NCBI RefSeq assembly: GCF_023278185.1
Contig: NZ_CP066356.1
Coordinates: forward strand, 5,448,001 to 5,512,000
Direction: 5' to 3'
Length of the DNA stretch: 64,000 nt
Source of the DNA: Bradyrhizobium elkanii USDA 76
Lineage (GTDB): Bacteria; Pseudomonadota; Alphaproteobacteria; Rhizobiales; Xanthobacteraceae
Positions within the stretch are counted from its first letter, which is position 1, and each line of letters begins with the position of its first letter. Of this stretch, positions 34,224-45,012 are shown one piece after another. A program made the position numbers and the translations under genes. Below the pieces are notes generated by a model. That model had not been told where the DNA came from, did not search any database, and worked only from the letters and a program-made list of their open reading frames with translations.

Positions 34224-35153
34224 ATGATCGCACTGGGTCAGTTTCTCGAGGTCCTTATCGGCGGATTGATGTCCGGCGTGCTCTATTCGCTGGTCGCCCT
34301 CGGCTTCGTGCTGATCTTCAAGGCATCGGGCGTATTCAACTACGCGCAGGGAGCCATGGTATTGCTCGCGGGATTGGCGCTGGTTCGCGCCCTCGATCTG
34401 CTGGTCGCCAACGGACTTCCGCTTTGGGTCGCGGTCATCCTCGCTATCGGCTTTGCCGCCGTGATCATGGCGGCAACCGCCTGGCTCATCGAGCGGTTCG
34501 TGATCGGACCTCTCGTCAATCAGGACGGCTTGACGCTGTTCATGTCGACGATCGGCGTGACATTCGTCATCGAGGGCGCCGCGGAGATGATCTTCGGATC
34601 GGATGTCTACCCGTTGCGGCTGTTCCCGACCGACGCCTGGTTCTTGTTTGAAGGCCTGTTCCCGGGCGGGATTCTGGTCAACAAGCTGGATGTCTGGGGC
34701 GCATTGATCGCGGGCGTCCTGGTCGCCGGCCTCGCCGTCTTCTTTCAGCGTACCAAGACCGGTCGCGCTCTCAGAGCCGTGGCCGACGACCATTTGGCCG
34801 CCCATTCGGTCGGAATTCCGATCAGCTGGATCTGGTTCGTGGTCTGGCTCGTTGCCGGTCTCGTTGCGCTGGTCGCGGCGACCGTGTGGGGGACCAAGCT
34901 TGGCGTTCAGTTCTCCATCACGTTTCTCGCGCTGAAGGCTTTGCCGGTGCTGATCATCGGCGGCCTTACCTCCATTCCCGGAGCCATCGTCGGCGGGCTC
35001 ATTGTCGGTGCGGGTGAGAAGCTCGCAGAGGTGTATCTCGGGCCATCCATCGGCGGCGGCATCGAATATTGGTTTGCCTACGTGCTGGCGTTGGCGGTGC
35101 TGCTGTTGCGGCCACAGGGTTTGTTCGGCGAGCGCATCATCGAACGTGTCTGA
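34224..35153 (+). CDS. ABC importer permease, LivH-type
   Basis: A 309-residue membrane protein with about eight helices. Its start, LIGGLMSGVLYSLVALGFVLIFKASGVFNYAQG, is the LivH signature, and the cytoplasmic coupling segment FQRTKTGRALRAVADDHLAAHSVGI is intact. ITFLALKALPVLIIGGLTSIPGAIVGG is the conserved C-terminal part. It forms the translocation channel with the LivM-like protein. It follows the LivG gene after 9 bases. Confidence 0.93.
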   Translation: MIALGQFLEVLIGGLMSGVLYSLVALGFVLIFKASGVFNYAQGAMVLLAGLALVRALDLLVANGLPLWVAVILAIGFAAVIMAATAWLIERFVIGPLVNQDGLTLFMSTIGVTFVIEGAAEMIFGSDVYPLRLFPTDAWFLFEGLFPGGILVNKLDVWGALIAGVLVAGLAVFFQRTKTGRALRAVADDHLAAHSVGIPISWIWFVVWLVAGLVALVAATVWGTKLGVQFSITFLALKALPVLIIGGLTSIPGAIVGGLIVGAGEKLAEVYLGPSIGGGIEYWFAYVLALAVLLLRPQGLFGERIIERV

Positions 35154-35168
35154 GGCAAGGAGGTCGTT

Positions 35169-36296
35169 GTGCTCTATCGCGAAGCTGGCCAGTTCAAGGC
35201 GACCTATGCGGAGGATATGGCGATCTTCCCGATCCGGCAGGATCGTATTGCCCTCGCCGTCTTGCTCGGAATTGCCTTCATTGGCGTGCCGCTGTTGGCC
35301 AGCTTCCGGATCTGGCCGTTCAGCACCGATTATCTGTTGTGGGCCATCCTGCTGCCATTCCTCATCCTGGCGCTCGCGGCCATCGGGACGAACATTCTCG
35401 TCGGCTATTGCGGCCAGATTTCGCTCGGCAGCGGCGCGTTCATGGCCATCGGCGCCTATTCCGCCTACAAGCTGGCGACCGGCATTCATATCCCGCTTGC
35501 CTGGCTTGGCTTCGCGATCGCGATCCCACCGTTGCCCGTCTTGGCATCCATTCTGCTTGGCGGATTCATGGCGGCGGGTGCCGGAATCCTGTTCGGCATT
35601 CCCAGTCTGCGGATCAAGGGCCTCTACCTGGCGGTCGCAACGCTCGCCGCGCAGTTCTTCTTCGATTGGGCGTTCCTGCGGCTCCCGTGGTTCACCAACT
35701 ACGCCCCGTCGGGATCAGTGAATGCGCCGGAACTGGATTTCTTCGGCATGGTCGTACGCACGCCGGTCGAGCGTTACCTGCTTTGCCTGACCTTCGCGAC
35801 TGTCATGGCGGTGTTGGCGAAAAATCTCGTGCGCGGCAATCTCGGCAGGCAGTGGATGGCGATCCGCGACATGGATATCGCCGCCGAGCTGATCGGCATC
35901 AGGCCGCTCTACGCAAAACTCACGGCTTTCGCGGTCTCTTCGTTCGTCATCGGGGTGGCGGGTGCGCTCTGGGCGTTCGTCTACCTCGGTTCATGGGAGC
36001 CACTTGCGTTCTCGATCGACCGCTCGCTTGAGCTTCTGTTCATGGTCATCATCGGCGGGCTCGGCTCGATCATGGGTTCGTTCATCGGAGCAGCGTTCAT
36101 CCTCATCGTGCCAATCATGCTGAATGTGATCCCGACCAAGCTCGGCCTGCCACTGTCGACGCAAGCGATCACTCACCTCCAGTTCATCATCTTCGGATCC
36201 TTGATCTGCTATCTGCTCATCAAGGAACCCCATGGCTTCGCCCGGCTGATATCGATCGGCAAGGAGAAGCTCAGGCTTTGGCCGTTTCCATATTGA
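35169..36296 (+). CDS. ABC importer permease, LivM-type
   Basis: It starts at a GTG with AAGGAGG upstream and is 375 residues long. LVGYCGQISLGSGAFMAIGAYSAY is the LivM signature near residue 80, and the coupling helix region is NLVRGNLGRQWMAIRDMDIAAELIGIRPLYAKL. About ten helices are predicted. It pairs with the LivH-like permease. The gene is followed by 87 bases before the binding protein. Confidence 0.93.
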   Translation: MLYREAGQFKATYAEDMAIFPIRQDRIALAVLLGIAFIGVPLLASFRIWPFSTDYLLWAILLPFLILALAAIGTNILVGYCGQISLGSGAFMAIGAYSAYKLATGIHIPLAWLGFAIAIPPLPVLASILLGGFMAAGAGILFGIPSLRIKGLYLAVATLAAQFFFDWAFLRLPWFTNYAPSGSVNAPELDFFGMVVRTPVERYLLCLTFATVMAVLAKNLVRGNLGRQWMAIRDMDIAAELIGIRPLYAKLTAFAVSSFVIGVAGALWAFVYLGSWEPLAFSIDRSLELLFMVIIGGLGSIMGSFIGAAFILIVPIMLNVIPTKLGLPLSTQAITHLQFIIFGSLICYLLIKEPHGFARLISIGKEKLRLWPFPY

Positions 36297-36383
36297 AGGA
36301 GCGATCGCAACGCGGGCGGACGCTGGAGAGGAAGGAAGCACCACGGACGGAAAAAGAAGGACTTCAAGGAGGAGGATATCAAT

Positions 36384-37709
36384 ATGGCAAGTATAGCACG
36401 CAGTGTACTGATACTGGCGACCGCCTTGGCCGGCGCGGCGTTTAGCACACCGGCCGCAGCGCAAAACGAGCAGTTCATCCCGATTTTATCGTACCGGACC
36501 GGACCATACGCCGTGAACGGCGCGCCCTACGCAAACGGCGTCGTGGACTATTACAACCTGATCAATGAACGCGACGGCGGCATCAACGGCGTCAAAATTC
36601 TGACCGAGGAATGCGAGACGGGCTACGCGACCGACAAGGGAGTGGAGTGTTACGAGCGTCTCAAAAGCAAAGGACCAACCGGCGCGGCCTTCATCAATCC
36701 ACTGTCGACCGGCATCACCTTCGCACTCACCGAAAAGACCGCGACCGACAAGATCCCGATCATCACAATGGGGTACGGCCGGGCCGATTCCAAGAACGGC
36801 GCGGTGTTCGCGTATAATTTCCCGTTGCTCGGCACTTACTGGTCCGCGGCCGATCTCGCCATCCAGCAGGTCGCCAAGGAACTCGGCGGCTTCGACAAGC
36901 TGAAAGGCAGGAAGATTTCGCTGCTGTATCATGACAGCCCCTATGGCAAGGAGCCGATTCCGATGCTGCAGGTGCTGGCGCAGAAGTACGGCTTTGAGTT
37001 CACGCCGATCCCGGTCACGCATCCCGGCGTCGAGCAGAAGTCGCAATGGCTGGCGATCCGCCAGAACCGGCCGGACTATGTCCTGGTCTGGGGCTGGGGC
37101 GTCATGAACAGCACGGCAATCAAGGAGGCGGCCGCCGTCGCCTATCCGCGCGACAAGATGATCGGCGTTTGGTGGTCGGGCGCAGAGCCTGACGTGACGC
37201 CGGCAGGCGATCAAGCCACTGGCTACAAGGCGCTGATGCTTCAGCACGGCGCCGGCAAGTTTCCCGTGCATGCCGACATAGAGAAGCACATCTACGCCAA
37301 GGGCAAGGGTTCGACAGAACCCGTCAAGATCGGCGAGGTTCTCTACAACCGAGGTATGGTGAATGCCATGCTCGGCGTTGAGGCGATCCGCAAGGCGCAG
37401 GAAAAGTTCGGCAAGAAACCGCTGACGGGCGAGCAGGTCCGTTGGGGGCTTGAGAATCTCGTCCTCACCGATACGCGTATCAAGGAACTCGGCTTTGAGG
37501 GGATGTTGAAGCCGGTCAGCATTTCCTGCTCCGACCACGAGGGCGCGCGCTACGGGCGGGTCCAGCAGTGGGATGGCAAGGCCTGGAAAGTGATCTCCGA
37601 CTGGTCCACGGCTGACGAATCGCTCATCGAACCGCTCGTCACCGATGTGTCTGCGAAGTATGCCGCGGAGAAGAAGATCAAGCCGCGCGACTGCGCAAAG
37701 GAAACCTGA
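36384..37709 (+). CDS. ABC importer substrate-binding protein, LivJ-type
   Basis: This 441-residue exported protein has AAGGAGGAGG before the ATG and a signal peptide ending in FSTPAAA, cleaved before QNEQF. The periplasmic-binding fold type I (Peripla_BP_6) is suggested by FIPILSYRTGPYAVNG, DYYNLINERDGGINGVKILTEE and the second lobe KGRKISLLYHDSPYGKEPI. It captures the substrate in the periplasm for the LivHMGF proteins. Divergence from true LivJ suggests a ligand other than leucine, perhaps an aromatic or aliphatic acid, because an acyl-CoA ligase is in the operon. Confidence 0.92.
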   Translation: MASIARSVLILATALAGAAFSTPAAAQNEQFIPILSYRTGPYAVNGAPYANGVVDYYNLINERDGGINGVKILTEECETGYATDKGVECYERLKSKGPTGAAFINPLSTGITFALTEKTATDKIPIITMGYGRADSKNGAVFAYNFPLLGTYWSAADLAIQQVAKELGGFDKLKGRKISLLYHDSPYGKEPIPMLQVLAQKYGFEFTPIPVTHPGVEQKSQWLAIRQNRPDYVLVWGWGVMNSTAIKEAAAVAYPRDKMIGVWWSGAEPDVTPAGDQATGYKALMLQHGAGKFPVHADIEKHIYAKGKGSTEPVKIGEVLYNRGMVNAMLGVEAIRKAQEKFGKKPLTGEQVRWGLENLVLTDTRIKELGFEGMLKPVSISCSDHEGARYGRVQQWDGKAWKVISDWSTADESLIEPLVTDVSAKYAAEKKIKPRDCAKET

Positions 37710-37785
37710 GACCGTGTGAGTGATCCGGGACGCAGGTTTGCCTGCTCCCGGATCACGGCCCCTGCTACAGTTTGGAGGTCTGCGC

Positions 37786-38631
37786 GTGTCAATCGCCAAG
37801 GTGGTCGTCGCCGCTACGACGGAAGCGACAGCTCTGATCTTATCGGTCAACAACATCGAAGTTGTCTACGATCACGTCATCCTCGTGTTGAAGGGCGTCT
37901 CGCTGGAAGTGCCGCGAGGCGGCATTGTCGCGCTGCTCGGCGCCAACGGCGCCGGCAAGACGACGACGCTGAAGGCGGTCTCCAATCTGCTGCACGCAGA
38001 GCGCGGCGAGGTCACCAAGGGCTCGATCCTGTTCAACGGCGTCGAGGTGAAGTCCCTGTCGCCAAACGACGTGGTGCGACGCGGCTGCATCCAGGTGATG
38101 GAGGGGCGGCGTGCTTTCCCTCATCTGACAGTCGAGGAGAACATCCTGACCGGCGCCTTTACGCGGACGGACGGCAAGCTCGCGATCGCACAGGACCTTG
38201 AACGGGTCTACGCTTATTTCCCGCGTCTCAAGGAACGACGCAGTTCCACCGCCGGCTATACGTCCGGCGGCGAACAGCAGATGTGCGTGATTGGTCGCGC
38301 GCTGATGTCGCGCCCGAAGATGATCCTGCTCGACGAACCATCGATGGGCCTCGCGCCGCAGATCGTCGAAGAGATCTTCGAGATCGTGAAGGATCTCAAC
38401 GCCAAGGAAGGCGTGTCGTTTCTTCTCGCCGAGCAGAACACCAATATGGCGCTCAGATATGCAAGCCACGGCTACATCCTCGAAAATGGCCGCGTGGTGA
38501 TGGACGGCGAAGCGCACGCACTCGCCGCAAATGAGGACGTCAAGGAGTTCTATCTTGGCGTCGCCGGAGAGAAGCGAAAATCATACCGCGACGTGAAGCA
38601 CTACAAGCGACGCAAGCGCTGGCTTGCCTAG
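37786..38631 (+). CDS. ABC importer ATPase, LivF-type
   Basis: The GTG at 37786 (MSIAKVVVAATTEATALIL) has GGAGG seven bases upstream and gives 281 residues; the open frame starts earlier at 37720 without such a site. Walker A GANGAGKTTTLK, signature TSGGEQQMCVIGRAL, Walker B MILLDEPSMGLAP and LLAEQNTNMAL (Gln-loop/His region) match LivF. The C-terminal tail beyond the usual end (GEKRKSYRDVKHYKRRKRW) is long and basic, about 20 residues. It is the last gene of the operon; a hairpin follows at 38651. Confidence 0.9.
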   Translation: MSIAKVVVAATTEATALILSVNNIEVVYDHVILVLKGVSLEVPRGGIVALLGANGAGKTTTLKAVSNLLHAERGEVTKGSILFNGVEVKSLSPNDVVRRGCIQVMEGRRAFPHLTVEENILTGAFTRTDGKLAIAQDLERVYAYFPRLKERRSSTAGYTSGGEQQMCVIGRALMSRPKMILLDEPSMGLAPQIVEEIFEIVKDLNAKEGVSFLLAEQNTNMALRYASHGYILENGRVVMDGEAHALAANEDVKEFYLGVAGEKRKSYRDVKHYKRRKRWLA

Positions 38632-38650
38632 CAGATGATGGCGTCCCGAA

Positions 38651-38692
38651 ATTCCGAGACTCCGGGTTCGGTCCTTCGGACCGTCCCGGAAT
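38651..38692. terminator. Hairpin between convergent operon end and guaB
   Basis: GGTCC-TTC-GGACC (38670-38682) is extended by CCGGG/CCCGG and ATTCC/GGAAT. It lies between the convergent livF-like and guaB genes, without a T-run, and might end transcription from both sides. Confidence 0.5.
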
Positions 38693-38706
38693 GACGGTGC
38701 TTGGGC

Positions 38707-40233
<1,527 letters not shown>

Positions 40234-40377
40234 TTACGGATGAACGCTGCCTGCGGCGACGCTGCTGCGTCACCGTCGAATCGGCGCCCATCGGTGGGGT
40301 TGACGCTGGTCGATAGCATGGCGGCATGACGAATCAAAGCGTTTGCCAGCCATGCACAGGCCTTTTTAGGGGCCGGT

Positions 40378-40629
40378 TCAGGGTGCCCGGTAGCCCGGCG
40401 GCGGGCCGTGGCGGCGGATCGCCTCGACCATTTCGCGATGGCGCCGGTCCTCGCGCTTCATGTGGACCGCGATCACGGCATGGGCCGACGGCACCAGCAG
40501 CAACACGTGGAAAAACAGCCCGAAAACCGCGCAAAACACGATCAGGACCAGATTGAAGATGGCCGAAAACGGCTGTCCGTTCAGGAGCAGCCCGATCGGC
40601 GGCAGGAGAGCGGCAAGGACGTAGATCAC
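40378..40629 (-). CDS. Small membrane protein, PMP3/YqaE-like
   Basis: The GTG at 40629 has GGAAGG upstream and gives 83 residues. Two hydrophobic helices follow each other (VIYVLAALLPPIGLLL and FNLVLIVFCAVFGLFFHVLLLV), with the PPIG turn between them, as in PMP3/YqaE membrane proteins. The C-terminal tail (MKREDRRHREMVEAIRRHG) is long and charged. PMP3 proteins affect membrane potential or stress tolerance. Assignment is by pattern only. Confidence 0.65.
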   Translation of the reverse strand: MIYVLAALLPPIGLLLNGQPFSAIFNLVLIVFCAVFGLFFHVLLLVPSAHAVIAVHMKREDRRHREMVEAIRRHGPPPGYRAP

Positions 40630-40639
40630 GGCACACCTT

Positions 40640-40745
40640 CCAGAGCGTTTTCGAGCGAAGTGGATACCGGTTCGCCTGAAGAAAACGCGTGAAAACATCA
40701 ATCCAGGGCCTCCGTTCCGATCCTATCGGAACGGAAAGGCTCTGA
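40640..40745. repeat. Rhizobial mosaic repeat, second copy
   Basis: CAGAGCGTTTTCGAGCGAAGTGG... and GAAAACGCG lead into a hairpin CCGTTCCGAT (40712-40721), loop CCT, ATCGGAACGG (40725-40734). The left half is similar to the element at 777-886, whereas the hairpin arm sequences differ. Confidence 0.65.
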
Positions 40746-40870
40746 CACGGGCGGATGCATACCAGCGTCACGCAGGATTTAGGGCGTTTGGCCGGTTCCG
40801 CAATAGCGTGGCCCTGGGCAGGATGATATGGCCCCCTCGCCCGCCTTTTTCAGCACAGCTGTCCTGTTTG

Positions 40871-42358
40871 ATGAACAAACAACGCCTGATTCCGCTCATC
40901 GTGGCCACCGCCCTGTTCATGGAGAACATGGACTCCACGGTGATCGCGACCTCGCTGCCCGCGATCGCCGCCGATATCGGCACCAGCCCGCTGACGCTGA
41001 AGCTGGCGATCACCTCCTACCTGCTGTCGCTCGCGGTGTTCATCCCGGCGAGCGGCTGGACCGCGGACCGCTTCGGCGCCCGCATCGTGTTTGCCGGCGC
41101 CGTCGGCGTGTTCATGCTGGGCTCGATAGGCTGCGCACTGTCGTCCTCGGTGACCGATTTCGTGTTCGCCCGCATCCTGCAGGGCCTCGGCGGGGCGATG
41201 ATGACCCCGGTCGGGCGGCTGGTGCTGCTGCGCTCGGTCGACAAGAGCGCGCTGGTCAACGCGATGGCCTGGGTGACGGTCCCGGCGCTGATCGGCCCGG
41301 TGATCGGGCCGCCGCTCGGCGGCTTCATCACCACCTATTTCTCCTGGCACTGGATCTTCCTGATCAACATCCCGATCGGGCTGCTCGGCATCTTCCTGGC
41401 TTTGAAATACATCGACCCGATCAAGAGCGAGGATCCCGAGCGCTTCGATCTCGTGGGACTGGTGCTGGCCGGTATCGGCCTCGCCGGCATCGCCTTCGGG
41501 CTGTCGGTGGCCGGGCTCAATTTGCTGCCGTGGCCGATCGTCGCCGCGCTGGTCGGGGTCGGCACGGTATCGATGACGCTTTACGTCATCCACGCGCGGC
41601 GGACCGGTTCGCCGGTGCTCGATTTCGGCTTGCTGCGGCTGCCGACCATGCGCGCGTCGATCGTCGGCGGCTTCATGTTCCGGCTCGGCATCGGCGCGCT
41701 ACCGTTTCTGCTGCCGCTGTTGATGCAGGTCGGCTTCGGCCTGTCGCCGTTCCAGTCCGGTCTCGTCACCTTTGCGTCGGCGGTCGGCGCCATGGGCATG
41801 AAGACGCTGGCGGCGCGCATCATCCGCGCCTTCGGCTTCCGCAACATGATGACCGTCAACGCGGTGGTCAGTTCGGCCTTCCTCGCCGCCTGCGCGCTGT
41901 TCACGATCTCGACGCCGCTGATGCTGATCTTCACGATCCTGGTGGTCGGCGGCTTCTTCCGCTCGCTGCAATTCACCGCGATCAACACCGTGGCCTATGC
42001 CGAGGTCGAGGCGCCGCAAATGAGCCGGGCCACCACCCTCGTCAGCGTCAACCAGCAGCTCGCGGTGTCCGCGGGCGTCGCGGTCGGCGCGTTCTCGGTC
42101 GAAACCACGCTGGCGCTGCATCACCAGACCGAGCTCTCCGCCGACGTGTTCGCGCCGGCCTTCATCGTGGTGTCGCTGATCTCGGCGGCCTCGGCCTGGT
42201 TCTTCTGGCAGATGCCGGCTGAGGCCGGCAACGAGATCGCCGGCCGCAAGGCGATCGACATCTCGAGCCGCAAGGGCGCCGAGAAACGCGCCGCCGCCGA
42301 AGCCGTCAAGGTCGCCACCGAGGACACCCAGAACGCGCGCGATCAGCGGCTCGGCTAG
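40871..42358 (+). CDS. MFS transporter, DHA2 (EmrB/QacA-type)
   Basis: The ATG at 40871 (MNKQRLIPLIVATALFMENMDSTVI) gives 495 residues with about 14 helices. The DHA2 hallmarks are MDSTVIATSLPAIAADIG at helix 1, YLLSLAVFIPASGWTADRFGAR, and GLGGAMMTPVGRLVLLR. These pumps export drugs or hydrophobic compounds by proton exchange. It is monocistronic here, with no membrane fusion protein gene, so export may end in the periplasm. The gene is divergent from the small membrane protein. Confidence 0.9.
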   Translation: MNKQRLIPLIVATALFMENMDSTVIATSLPAIAADIGTSPLTLKLAITSYLLSLAVFIPASGWTADRFGARIVFAGAVGVFMLGSIGCALSSSVTDFVFARILQGLGGAMMTPVGRLVLLRSVDKSALVNAMAWVTVPALIGPVIGPPLGGFITTYFSWHWIFLINIPIGLLGIFLALKYIDPIKSEDPERFDLVGLVLAGIGLAGIAFGLSVAGLNLLPWPIVAALVGVGTVSMTLYVIHARRTGSPVLDFGLLRLPTMRASIVGGFMFRLGIGALPFLLPLLMQVGFGLSPFQSGLVTFASAVGAMGMKTLAARIIRAFGFRNMMTVNAVVSSAFLAACALFTISTPLMLIFTILVVGGFFRSLQFTAINTVAYAEVEAPQMSRATTLVSVNQQLAVSAGVAVGAFSVETTLALHHQTELSADVFAPAFIVVSLISAASAWFFWQMPAEAGNEIAGRKAIDISSRKGAEKRAAAEAVKVATEDTQNARDQRLG

Positions 42359-42423
42359 TCGATCGAACCAGCCGTTCCCGAGGCGCGTACACCGCGAGCC
42401 GCCGTCAGGTCACGACCAGGCCA

Positions 42424-42795
42424 TCAGGGGTGGCCGGTCATTCCGCCTGGCTGTCCTCGATCCGGACGTTCAATAAGTTCGTATGTGGGAACGTGGGTCG
42501 CTTCCAGCCACGATTCCAGCGCTGCTCCGCAGACCGTGCAGATCGCATCACCCGTATGCGGCACCAAGAACTTCTCTTCGGTGCGTCTGTACTCGGCGCC
42601 GCAATTGCATTGAACAATGGTCGCCAGCTGGGAAATATGCGCTTGCGTCGCCCGATTTTCCAGTCCTGCAAGAAACGGCCCCAGTGCGCGAAACCTGACG
42701 CTGCACCAAGGCCGCCAACCCGGTTGGGGTTTTCTCCCGGTGGGCTTGGGGGGCATTGGCCGGGAGCAAAGGAGTCGACTCCAGCCGCGCGCCAA
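42424..42795 (-). CDS. Small zinc-ribbon-like protein, start uncertain
   Basis: The C-terminal 65 residues look conserved: ATIVQCNCGAEYRRTEEKFLVPHTGDAICTVCGAALESW with CxC and CxxC pairs that could bind zinc. Upstream, the frame continues as Arg/Pro-rich sequence to an ATG at 42795 that looks unlikely. No ATG or GTG is found near the conserved part; a CTG at 42627 (LATIV) is the only candidate near it. So either the start is unusual, or the gene has lost its start codon. The nearest neighbours are the DHA2 exporter (convergent) and rlmE. Confidence 0.5.
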   Translation of the reverse strand: MARGWSRLLCSRPMPPKPTGRKPQPGWRPWCSVRFRALGPFLAGLENRATQAHISQLATIVQCNCGAEYRRTEEKFLVPHTGDAICTVCGAALESWLEATHVPTYELIERPDRGQPGGMTGHP

Positions 42796-42835
42796 GGTTC
42801 CCGCCGGTTGCGCTGAAATGTGGTTTCTGCGCTCC

Positions 42836-42920
42836 TTCGTCGTTGCGAGCGGAGCGAAGCAATCCAGTCGTCCGCCGATACAGGGCCATGGATCGCTTCG
42901 TCGCTACTCCCCGCGCGATG
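42836..42920. repeat. TTGCGAG-family palindromic repeat
   Basis: CGTCGTTGCGAGCGGAGCGAAGCAATCC...GGATCGCTTCGTCGCTACTC...GATGACGG is like the element at 24208-24291 and overlaps the end of the rlmE gene. Confidence 0.65.
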
Positions 42921-43605
42921 ACGGCTGCTGCTGCCCGCGAAATCCCGTCGCCAGCACGTAACGCTCCGACGAATCCTGCCGGCTGGCGGCCGGCTTGACG
43001 TGGCGGACGGTGGCGAAATCGCGCTTCAGCTGCGCCACCAGCTCGGCGTCGGCGCCGCTCTGGAACACTTTTGCCAGGAACGTGCCGCCGGGATTGAGCA
43101 CCTCGCCGGCGAAATGCGCGGCGGTCTCGACCAGGCCGATGATGCGCAGCTGATCGGTCTTGCGATGGCCGGTGGTGTTGGCAGCCATGTCGGACATCAC
43201 GATGTCGGCGCGGCCGCCCATCATCGCGATCAGTTTTTCCGGCGCGTCATGGTCGAGGAAGTCGAGCTGCGCGAAGGTGACGCCGGGAATCTCGCCCATC
43301 TCCAAGAGATCGATCGCGACCACCTTGCCCTTGCCGTCGGCTGCTCCTGTGCGTTTTGCCGCGATCTGGCTCCAGCCGCCGGGCGCCGCGCCAAGGTCGA
43401 CCACGGTCATGCCCGGCTTGAGCAGGCGGTATTTGTCGTCGATCTCGAGCAGCTTGAACGCTGCGCGGGAGCGGTAGCCCATCGCCTTGGCCTTGGCGAC
43501 ATAGGGATCGTTGAGCTGGCGCTCGAGCCAGAGTTTTGACGACAGCTTGCGCTTGCCGCCGCTCTTGACCGTGACGTGCAGCCGCCCGGTGGTGTCTTTC
43601 GCCAT
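42904..43605 (-). CDS. rlmE: 23S rRNA 2'-O-methyltransferase RlmE (FtsJ)
   Basis: The ATG at 43605 ([20 protein letters not shown]) gives 233 residues. The SAM-binding loop [15 protein letters not shown], the K-D-K-E tetrad regions ([42 protein letters not shown]) are present. RlmE methylates U2552 of 23S rRNA. The basic N-terminal extension helps bind the ribosome. The last residues ([11 protein letters not shown]) overlap a dispersed repeat. It is followed upstream, on the same strand, by the Ppx/GppA gene, a common pairing in this group. Confidence 0.94.
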   Translation of the reverse strand: MAKDTTGRLHVTVKSGGKRKLSSKLWLERQLNDPYVAKAKAMGYRSRAAFKLLEIDDKYRLLKPGMTVVDLGAAPGGWSQIAAKRTGAADGKGKVVAIDLLEMGEIPGVTFAQLDFLDHDAPEKLIAMMGGRADIVMSDMAANTTGHRKTDQLRIIGLVETAAHFAGEVLNPGGTFLAKVFQSGADAELVAQLKRDFATVRHVKPAASRQDSSERYVLATGFRGQQQPSSRGE

Positions 43606-43615
43606 ACTGCTTCTC

Positions 43616-43772
43616 TGCTCCCTCGCCTCGCTCTTGCGAGGAGAGGGTTGGGGTGACGGGCTGTTTCCGCAATAAAGGTGAGAGATGCGCTCCTGGAGAG
43701 TCCCCCTCACCCGGATTGCATTGACATGCAATCCGGCCTCTCCCCGCTAGCGGGGCGAGGCAAGAGAAGCTC
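43616..43772. repeat. Palindromic repeat between rlmE and the Ppx gene
   Basis: CTCCCTCGCCTCGCTCTTGC...GAGAGGGTTGGGG faces CCCCTCACCCGG...CGGGGCGAGGCAAGAG. GGATTGCATTGACATGCAATCC is an internal hairpin (43710-43731). It separates two genes of the same strand. Confidence 0.6.
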
Positions 43773-44815
43773 TAGCACGCCCGCAGCGCGCCGTCCTCGC
43801 GCATCATCTCGACCAGCATGCCCTCGCGCAGGCCGCGATCGGCGACGCGGAGCCGCGGCATCGGGAACGCGTTGCGGATCGCATCGAGGATCGCGCAGCC
43901 GGCGAGCACCAGATCGGCGCGCTCGACGCTGATGCAGTTGTTGTTGACGCGCGCTTCATAGCTCATGCCGAGCAGCCTCTGGATCGTCGCGGTAACGTCG
44001 CAATCGTTCATCCAGATGCCGTCGATGCGGCGACGGTCATAGCGCGACAGGTTGAGGAACACGCCGGCGAGCGTGGTCACGGTGCCCGAGGTGCCGAGCA
44101 TGTGCATGTCGCGCAGATTCTTGCCGTGCTCGGCCGCGAACGGCGCGACGTGCCGCGCGACCTCATCGATCATCTGCGCATACAGATCCCTGGTGACGTT
44201 CTTGCCGCCGAAATGTTCGGCCAGCGTGACGACGCCGAGCGGGATCGACATCCACGCCTTGATGCGTGGCGGCGCGTCGGGTGCGTTGGGGTCGCGCTCG
44301 ATCCGCACCAGCTCGGTCGAGCCGCCGCCGATATCGAACAGGATGGCGCCCCGTCCCTTCGGATCGAGCAGCGGCGAGCAGCCGATCACAGCGAGCGTCG
44401 CCTCGGTCTCGCGATCGATCACCTCGAGCTTGATGCCGGTCTCGGCCGCCACCCGCGCGCGAAAGCTCTCGGCGTTGCCAGCGGCGCGGCAGGCCTCGGT
44501 GGCGATGAGCCGCAGCCGGCGCGCCTTGCGATAGCGGATCTTGTCGCTGCAGATGGCGAGCGCGGCAATCGCGCGCTCGATCGCGGCCTCGCTGATCGAG
44601 CCGGTGGCGGCGATGCCCTCGCCGAGCCGGATGATTCGCGAGAAGGAATCGACCACGCGGAACCCGTCGCCGGTGGGACAGGCGATCAACAGCCGGCAAT
44701 TGTTGGTGCCAAGGTCGAGCGCGGCGTAGACGCCACTTTCCGCCGCTGCCGCAACCAACCCTGGCGGGGCTTCGCTGGCCGGGGGGCCGTCGCAAAGCCG
44801 CACATGGTCGTTCAT
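43772..44815 (-). CDS. Ppx/GppA exopolyphosphatase-family phosphatase
   Basis: Starting at MNDHVRLCDGPPASEAP (ATG 44815), 347 residues. The actin-like ATPase fold is shown by YAALDLGTNNCRLLIACP (phosphate 1 loop), FSRIIRLGEGIAATGSI and ILFDIGGGSTELVRI (phosphate 2), with MLGTSGTVTTLAG later. The protein is shorter than E. coli Ppx (~510), lacking the C-terminal HD-like part, as is usual in alphaproteobacteria. It hydrolyses polyphosphate or pppGpp; which one is unclear. It precedes rlmE on the same strand. Confidence 0.9.
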   Translation of the reverse strand: MNDHVRLCDGPPASEAPPGLVAAAAESGVYAALDLGTNNCRLLIACPTGDGFRVVDSFSRIIRLGEGIAATGSISEAAIERAIAALAICSDKIRYRKARRLRLIATEACRAAGNAESFRARVAAETGIKLEVIDRETEATLAVIGCSPLLDPKGRGAILFDIGGGSTELVRIERDPNAPDAPPRIKAWMSIPLGVVTLAEHFGGKNVTRDLYAQMIDEVARHVAPFAAEHGKNLRDMHMLGTSGTVTTLAGVFLNLSRYDRRRIDGIWMNDCDVTATIQRLLGMSYEARVNNNCISVERADLVLAGCAILDAIRNAFPMPRLRVADRGLREGMLVEMMREDGALRAC

Positions 44816-45012
44816 CAAAACTGTCTTTCCGCGGGACCAGAAGGCCCGCCGAATAATTATCGTTCACGGAAACTTTAGCAGCGTCAAAGCCCTACGCAAA
44901 CTCCGTTCACATTGGGTCCATGCCCAATCGGGCGTTGTCGTTAAGGGGGGTGTGCGTTATCTCCTCACCGCCCCCAAACTCCAGCAAATCCGGGCATTTC
45001 AGGTCATTTTCG

